NCBI GenBank assembly: GCA_017557475.1
Contig: JAFYYO010000026.1
Span: 1-11,068 of the forward strand
Length of the DNA stretch: 11,068 nt
Direction: 5' to 3'
Source: Bacteroidaceae bacterium
Lineage (GTDB): Bacteria > Bacteroidota > Bacteroidia > Bacteroidales > Bacteroidaceae
Shown here: piece after piece, positions 6,820 through 11,068 of the stretch
Position numbering within the stretch: position 1 is the stretch's first letter
How the letters are laid out: every line of letters begins with the position of its first letter
Position numbers and translations under genes: made by a program
The notes under the pieces: model-generated
Seen by the model: the letters and a program-made list of their open reading frames with translations, nothing else
What the model was told of the DNA's origin: nothing
Database searches by the model: none

Positions 6820-8079
6820 ATGACAAAAACCATTTCGAAACTCCTCTGCCTGATTACTCTTGCGGTAGTGCCTGCCCTGAGCATGGCGCAACTGAAACAA
6901 GTACGCCCGGAAAAGGTGGGCATGGACTCGCAAAAGTTACTCAAGGCCGATTCAATCATCGAGGACGCTATCAGGCAAGGCGACATACCTGGAGCCGTAC
7001 TGGCTGTGGTAAGACATGGGAAGATGGCCTACTTGAAGGCTTATGGCAACCGACAAGTGTGGCCCGTGGTACGTCCCATGACTACCAACACGATCTTCGA
7101 TATGGCGTCGTGCAGCAAAGCGATGTCCACAGCAATTTCCGCACTCATTCTGTGCGAAGAGGGTAAGTTTCGGATGCTCGACGCCGTGAATCGCTACATC
7201 CCTGACTTCGAGGATTGGAAAGACGAATCAGGCGAAACGACAACCATTCGCATCCATCATTTGATGACGCACACCTCTGGTCTGCCTGCCTATTATTCGC
7301 CAGACCCCAAGGCTACGCCAAATCCCGATGCCTGCATCGAGCACATCTCGCACATGAAGCGTGGCTTCGAGCCAGGCAAGGGATTCCGCTACAGCTGCCT
7401 GAACTTCATTACCTTGCAGCGTATCATAGAAAAACTCAGCGGCACATCTCTTCGTGATTTCTCACGCAAACATATCTTCGAGCCACTCGGAATGAACCAC
7501 ACCGACTACATCCCTTGTGCCCCAGATGCAGATGGAGTGTGGCACAACACAGACTTGCCTTGCTGGGCCTCCCTGATGACTAAAGGCGAGGATTGGCACA
7601 GCATCGTGGCTCCAACGACGAAGCAAGGAGCTGACAGCGTGCTTTGCGGCATGGTGCACGATCCACTGGCACGCATTATGAATGGTGGCATCAGCGGTAA
7701 CGCCGGACTCTTCAGTTCGGCCGAGGACATCGCCATTCTCTGTGCCATGCTCCAAAACGATGGAAAATGGAATGGCAAACGCATCATGAGCAAACAGACA
7801 GCACAACTGCTTCGCACGGTTCCGCGCTTTGCCGAGCCCTTCGGACGCACTTATGGTTGGGATTGCTACAGCGCCTATGCCTCGTGCAACGGTGACTTGT
7901 TCTCCAGACAGACCTACTGCCACACGGGCTTCACGGGAACGGGCATCGTCATTGACCCTGAGTTGGATTGCAGCGTCATTCTGCTCACGAACTCCGTCCA
8001 CCCTGATGAAGGCGGCGCCACAGTTCGTTTGCGTTCGATAGTAAGCAATGCGGTAGCGGCAAGTATTACAGATCGCTAA
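6820..8079 (+). CDS. Exported serine hydrolase, beta-lactamase family (class C-like)
   Basis: A 419-residue protein with a signal peptide (residues 1-23, cleavage near SMA/Q). The beta-lactamase/DD-peptidase fold (PF00144 type) is shown by the nucleophile motif Ser97-Cys-Ser-Lys100 in DMASCSKAMS, by the LMTHTSGLP motif at 148-156, by Tyr191-Ser-Cys193 in the position of the usual YxN motif, by GNAGLFSSAEDIA at 293-305, and by His368-Thr-Gly370 near the C terminus. Family members include penicillin-binding-type DD-peptidases, esterases and some beta-lactamases. The normal YxN asparagine is a cysteine here, as I recall in a group of Bacteroidota relatives, so antibiotic hydrolysis should not be assumed. 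Role inferred: periplasmic peptide or ester hydrolase. It sits alone between its own promoter and terminator. Confidence 0.9.
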   Translation: MTKTISKLLCLITLAVVPALSMAQLKQVRPEKVGMDSQKLLKADSIIEDAIRQGDIPGAVLAVVRHGKMAYLKAYGNRQVWPVVRPMTTNTIFDMASCSKAMSTAISALILCEEGKFRMLDAVNRYIPDFEDWKDESGETTTIRIHHLMTHTSGLPAYYSPDPKATPNPDACIEHISHMKRGFEPGKGFRYSCLNFITLQRIIEKLSGTSLRDFSRKHIFEPLGMNHTDYIPCAPDADGVWHNTDLPCWASLMTKGEDWHSIVAPTTKQGADSVLCGMVHDPLARIMNGGISGNAGLFSSAEDIAILCAMLQNDGKWNGKRIMSKQTAQLLRTVPRFAEPFGRTYGWDCYSAYASCNGDLFSRQTYCHTGFTGTGIVIDPELDCSVILLTNSVHPDEGGATVRLRSIVSNAVAASITDR

Positions 8080-8099
8080 GCACGACGAATACATATAAG

Positions 8100-8123
8100 A
8101 AAGAGCCTGTTGGCTCTTTTTTT
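8100..8123 (+). terminator. Intrinsic terminator after the beta-lactamase-family gene
   Basis: An 8-bp stem (AAAGAGCC at 8100-8107 and GGCTCTTT at 8112-8119) with a TGTT loop is followed by a T tract to 8123. It starts about 20 bp past the stop codon. Confidence 0.88.
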
Positions 8124-8133
8124 GTATTCTTTT

Positions 8134-8164
8134 TTTGCTGTCTTATTATTTTTCGCTAACTTTG
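8134..8164 (+). promoter_or_regulatory. Consensus promoter immediately before rpoN
   Basis: TTTG at 8134-8137 and TAACTTTG at 8157-8164 are separated by 19 bp, a perfect Bacteroidota match. The -7 element ends only 11 bp before ATG 8176, so the transcript would start at about 8169-8172 with a leader of a few nucleotides or none. Confidence 0.82.
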
Positions 8165-8175
8165 CAAGCGAAACG

Positions 8176-9612
8176 ATGATACAGAGAAACGTACAGACGC
8201 AGGAACAGACGCAGCAGCAGGTGCAAGTGCAGCAACTGTTGCCTCAGCAGGTCATGCTCGTCAGGCTGATGGAAATGCCTGTGGAGAGCCTGCAGCATCG
8301 GGTGGAACTGGAGTGCATGGAGAATCCGTGGCTGGAAAGGAAAGACAACGGACAACAGATTACAGACAACGGACAAGAGGCAACGGACTACGGAGAGCCG
8401 CAGGGGGATGACTCCTATAACGATGCGACGGCTGGTGACGCTTCCTACGACTATCGCTCAGAGGACGACATTCCCGACTTCCTGACTGGGGCGAGCCACA
8501 GCAACAATGCGGCTGAGTTCATGTCCTACGACGATACGCTTTCGCTGACTGACCGCCTTCGCGAACAAATGGCGGATTTCGACCTCGATGACCACGAGAA
8601 AGAGCTGATGGAGTACCTCATCGGTTCGCTCGACGAGGACGGCCTCTTGAAGAAATCGCTCGCCATCCTTGCCGACGAAGCTGAGATTTATCAAGGTCTC
8701 AACACGAATGCGGAGGAGCTGGGAAAGGTGTTGGAGGTGCTTCAGCAGTTCGACCCGCCTGGCATCGGAGCGCGTTCGCTGCAGGAATGCCTGCTCATTC
8801 AGGTCAGAAGGGACGAGGACAATCCTTTCCGCGACCTGCTCATCAAGGTGCTGGACAAGTGTTTCGACGACTTCATCCACAAGCGTTGGTCGAGAATTGA
8901 GCAGCGACTCCACATCAATCATGCTCAGGCCGAACAACTCAGGCACGAGATTCTGCGGCTCAATCCGAGGCCTGGAGGAACGCTTGGAGCCAAGAGTGCC
9001 GATCGCGCTCAAAGCATACAGCCCGACTTCTATGTGGATTCGGACGAGGACGGAACGATTACCGTCACCCTTTCTCGCGGCAACCAGCCCTCGCTCATCA
9101 TCAGCCCAGATGTAGAGGGGCAACACGACGCTTTCGTCCGTCAGTATGTGGAGCGAGGACAGATGTTCATCAACGCCCTCCAGCAACGCTCTGAGACGAT
9201 GATGCGAACCATGCAGGCCATCGTGAAACTGCAGAAGCCGTTCTTCCAAGAAGGCGACGAGACTTTGCTGCGACCCATGAAGCTGGACGATGTGGCAGAA
9301 CTGACGGGCTACGACATCAGTACCATCAGCCGAGCCGCGAACAGTAAGTACGTAGAGACCAGCTTTGGAACGTTCCCGCTGAAGTGGTTCTTCACGCACA
9401 AAGCCACGCAGAATGACGAAGGCGGCGATGTGACTGCCAGGCAGGTGATGGCGGCCTTGCGAGGCTACATCGAGCAGGAAGACAAGCGGCAACCGCTCAG
9501 CGACGAACGCCTCACACAAATGCTTCATGCCGATGGCTTCAGCATAGCTCGCAGAACAGTTGCCAAATATCGCGAACAAATGGGAATCCCCGTAGCAAGA
9601 ATGAGGAAATGA
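8176..9612 (+). CDS. rpoN: RNA polymerase sigma-54 factor (RpoN)
   Basis: A 478-residue alternative sigma factor that recognises -24/-12 promoters and needs an AAA+ enhancer-binding activator to open DNA. Region I (about 1-54) is Gln-rich and ends LEMP-like, with ECMENPWLE. Residues 55-115 are an acidic low-complexity linker. The core-binding domain spans about 115-310 (DEDGLL, QFDPPGIGARSLQECLLIQ, LNPRPGG). The DNA-binding domain spans about 315-478, with a helix-turn-helix region (LDDVAELTGYDISTISRAANSKYV) and the canonical RpoN box ARRTVAKYRE at 458-467. The start is placed at ATG 8176: an upstream TTG at 8110 in the same frame would begin inside the terminator and before the promoter, and would add a spurious hydrophobic leader. 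The last 4 bp overlap the next gene (ATGA), suggesting translational coupling. No enhancer-binding protein gene lies in the window. Confidence 0.97.
   Translation: MIQRNVQTQEQTQQQVQVQQLLPQQVMLVRLMEMPVESLQHRVELECMENPWLERKDNGQQITDNGQEATDYGEPQGDDSYNDATAGDASYDYRSEDDIPDFLTGASHSNNAAEFMSYDDTLSLTDRLREQMADFDLDDHEKELMEYLIGSLDEDGLLKKSLAILADEAEIYQGLNTNAEELGKVLEVLQQFDPPGIGARSLQECLLIQVRRDEDNPFRDLLIKVLDKCFDDFIHKRWSRIEQRLHINHAQAEQLRHEILRLNPRPGGTLGAKSADRAQSIQPDFYVDSDEDGTITVTLSRGNQPSLIISPDVEGQHDAFVRQYVERGQMFINALQQRSETMMRTMQAIVKLQKPFFQEGDETLLRPMKLDDVAELTGYDISTISRAANSKYVETSFGTFPLKWFFTHKATQNDEGGDVTARQVMAALRGYIEQEDKRQPLSDERLTQMLHADGFSIARRTVAKYREQMGIPVARMRK
8344..8398 (+). repeat. 21-bp in-frame microrepeat in the RpoN linker
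   Basis: GACAACGGACAA occurs at 8344-8355 and again at 8365-8376, and a diverged third copy (GACTACGGAGAG) starts at 8386. The encoded heptads read DNGQQIT, DNGQEAT, DYGEPQG at residues 57-77 of RpoN. It lies in the variable acidic linker, where length change would be tolerated. Confidence 0.8.
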
Positions 9613-10220
9613 AAAGCCTTCTTCTCATAGCACGCATCCTCTCGACAATCTTCCGTCCGTCGTACTATCCGACAGTCGGAACATTCATCTTGTTGAGCTT
9701 CACCTACTTGAGTCTCTTCCCGTGGACGTTCAAGCTGTGGATTCTTGCGCTCGTTTATGTCTTCACCTTCTGCCTGCCGGCACTTGGCATCTACATCTAC
9801 AGACGCTTTCATGGCTGGAGCGCTTTCGAGCTTCGCAAGCGACACAAACGCGTCGTTCCCTACATTATCAACATCTGTTGCTACCTCTGCCTGATGCACA
9901 TCTTCGCCGTCACTCACATGCCTCATTTCCTGATGGCAATCGTCGGCATTTCGTTGCTCATTCAATGTGCCTGCATCGTGGTGAATATCTGGTGGAAAGT
10001 CAGCATGCATTCGGCAGGAGCAGGAGGTGTAATCGGCGCTATAATCGCCTATTCGGCCATCTTCGGCTTCAATCCCATTTGGTGGCTCTCGCTCGCAATT
10101 TTCGTCGCAGGATGTGTGATGACAAGCCGCATGATACTCCGTCAGCACACCCTCGGGCAAGTCCTTGGCGGCACCCTCATCGGCATCGTCTGCGGCATCG
10201 TTGGAACAATACTGATGTAG
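9609..10220 (+). CDS. PAP2-superfamily integral membrane protein
   Basis: A 203-residue protein with about five or six hydrophobic segments (roughly 22-38, 42-63, 84-100, 106-126, 138-152, 156-172, 185-203). It resembles the type 2 phosphatidic acid phosphatase fold, whose members dephosphorylate lipid phosphates such as undecaprenyl pyrophosphate. The three motifs appear in altered form: R76-K-R-H-K-R-V-V-P84 for motif 1, SMHSAGAGG at 132-140 (usual PSGH), and SR(173-174)-x5-H180-x3-Q184 for motif 3, where the last residue is normally Asp. Catalytic histidines His134 and His180 are plausible, so activity may remain, but this is uncertain. The ATG overlaps the rpoN stop by 4 bp, so it is co-transcribed and probably translationally coupled. 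It converges with the M64 gene with only 3 bp between the stop codons. Confidence 0.8.
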   Translation: MKSLLLIARILSTIFRPSYYPTVGTFILLSFTYLSLFPWTFKLWILALVYVFTFCLPALGIYIYRRFHGWSAFELRKRHKRVVPYIINICCYLCLMHIFAVTHMPHFLMAIVGISLLIQCACIVVNIWWKVSMHSAGAGGVIGAIIAYSAIFGFNPIWWLSLAIFVAGCVMTSRMILRQHTLGQVLGGTLIGIVCGIVGTILM

Positions 10221-10223
10221 GCT

Positions 10224-11068
10224 TTACTTCGTCTGGTAATCTATCATTCTGCGGATTGCCCTCTCACAAACAGGACAGAAGACAGGCGCCTGGTTTATCT
10301 TCATGCGACACTCCTGAACCGGCCTGTAAACACCCTTCGACTGGTAACCTCCGCCTTCGTAAACTCCCAGCTCGGTGTAGATGTTCTCTTCCGATGGAAT
10401 GGACGGAATTTGCACATTCTCGCCCAACATATCAGCCCACTTGCTCTTGAAGTCAACAAGTGTAGTAAGGTTGGGTTCCCATGGTTCAGTATCAGAAGGA
10501 TAAGAGGTCTCGTACTGGTCATCGTAGTAGTACTCGTCCGCCAATCCTGCAAAACTGTGACCGAACTCGTGAACAACCACGGGCAGGTTCTGGAAGTTGT
10601 GGGCTGCCGACATCAGATAGCTGTTGAAGATGCCTCCGCCGCCATAATTGTCCGTATTAGCAAGGATGACGATGTGCTCGTATGGCAAGCCAGCAAGGAT
10701 ATCGTGCAGCTTCTTCAGGCGTAATGTGGTAAGATACCTGTTGCTGTAGAAGGTGTCGAAACTGCTGCTCAAGGGCGTCTTCTTCCAATCGTTATCGTGA
10801 GGAATGCTCACGCCCCTTTCTTGAGACGGAACCATCACAGCTATGAAGTTGAATCTGTCAGCCATCGACTTGAAAGGCTCATGCGCTTTCAACGCTCCTA
10901 TGCAGTCTTTGCAATCCTTCAGGAAGACTTTCTTCTCGCCCTTCAGATACCCTTCTGCCACGAAGACGACATCTATCTTCTCCCTGCTGTCGCCCGACTT
11001 CTCGAGGTATTGCCACTTTAAGTTCTTGTCAGGGAAGATTGGTCTTATCAGGATGTCCTGCGGGTCAA
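10224..11068 (-). CDS. M64 (IgA-type) metallopeptidase, 5' end outside the window
   Basis: The frame is open to the right edge, so 280 C-terminal residues are seen and the start lies beyond 11068; a GTG at 10961 is an internal valine, not a start, because VDVVF-like coding continues upstream (EKIDVVFVAEGYL). The family marker is VVHEFGHSFAGLADEYYYDD: HEFGH is encoded at 10557-10571, with His, Glu, His and then Asp-Glu-Tyr seven residues on, as in peptidase M64, zinc proteases first described as cleaving immunoglobulin A. Other conserved text includes VILANTDNYGGGG and the C-terminal ECRMKI with FCPVCERAIRRMI, whose cysteines may form a structural element. An N-terminal signal peptide and prodomain would be in the missing part. 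The substrate is not known. No terminator was seen at its 3' end, which abuts the PAP2 gene. Confidence 0.92.
   Translation of the reverse strand, partial: DPQDILIRPIFPDKNLKWQYLEKSGDSREKIDVVFVAEGYLKGEKKVFLKDCKDCIGALKAHEPFKSMADRFNFIAVMVPSQERGVSIPHDNDWKKTPLSSSFDTFYSNRYLTTLRLKKLHDILAGLPYEHIVILANTDNYGGGGIFNSYLMSAAHNFQNLPVVVHEFGHSFAGLADEYYYDDQYETSYPSDTEPWEPNLTTLVDFKSKWADMLGENVQIPSIPSEENIYTELGVYEGGGYQSKGVYRPVQECRMKINQAPVFCPVCERAIRRMIDYQTK

Noticed and set aside
8110..8175. N-terminal extension of rpoN from a TTG codon
   Set aside because: It would start inside the terminator stem and upstream of the -33/-7 promoter, and adds a hydrophobic stretch foreign to sigma-54.
8458..9579. Minus-strand open frame of 373 codons antisense to rpoN
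   Set aside because: It lies wholly opposite a certain rpoN gene and has no recognisable domains.
9525..10160. Minus-strand frame of 211 codons opposite the PAP2-type gene
   Set aside because: It is rich in Glu, Asp and Cys, as expected from reading a hydrophobic gene backwards, and has no supporting motifs.

Overview
The window looks like a chromosomal segment from a Bacteroidota bacterium of the Prevotella/Bacteroides type (order Bacteroidales). Evidence: several promoters fit the Bacteroidota consensus (TTTG, 19-21 bp, TAnnTTTG); start codons mostly lack Shine-Dalgarno sequences; several genes encode Bacteroidota-type exported proteins (BACON-like domain, LamG repeats, a type IX-like C-terminal sorting domain, a GH123/DUF4091 protein, an M64 peptidase); and the sigma-54 gene is of Bacteroidales type. 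Genus cannot be fixed from the sequence alone.

Layout. (1) 68-1765: exported GH123/DUF4091-type glycoside hydrolase. (2) 1766-1933: intergenic with a 22-bp-period repeat and a consensus promoter. (3) 1934-2674 and 2720-5689: a likely two-gene operon of an exported protein with a ricin-like region and a sorting-type tail, then a 989-aa exported metallophosphoesterase with BACON-like, FN3-like and two LamG-like domains; a strong terminator follows. (4) 5837-6271: small cysteine-containing protein resembling DUF6078. (5) 6272-6400: three tandem 22-bp palindromic repeats. (6) 6401-6739: small membrane protein with an HELIH zincin-type motif. (7) 6820-8079: exported serine beta-lactamase-family hydrolase with its own promoter and terminator. 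(8) 8176-9612 and 9609-10220: rpoN (sigma-54) overlapping by 4 bp a PAP2-superfamily membrane protein with altered motifs. (9) 10224-11068, minus strand: 3' part of an M64 (IgA-type) metallopeptidase, whose start lies beyond the window.

Most genes are ordinary envelope and exported functions on the plus strand in short transcription units. No CRISPR array, insertion sequence, tRNA, rRNA or phage gene was seen, and no stretch over 300 bases lacks a gene. I found no convincing multi-gene novel system. The best leads are the two unrelated intergenic arrays that share a 22-bp period, the promoter that almost abuts the rpoN start codon (a near-leaderless mRNA), the catalytic-motif deviations in the PAP2 and beta-lactamase-family proteins, and the exported phosphoesterase paired with a possibly surface-sorted partner.
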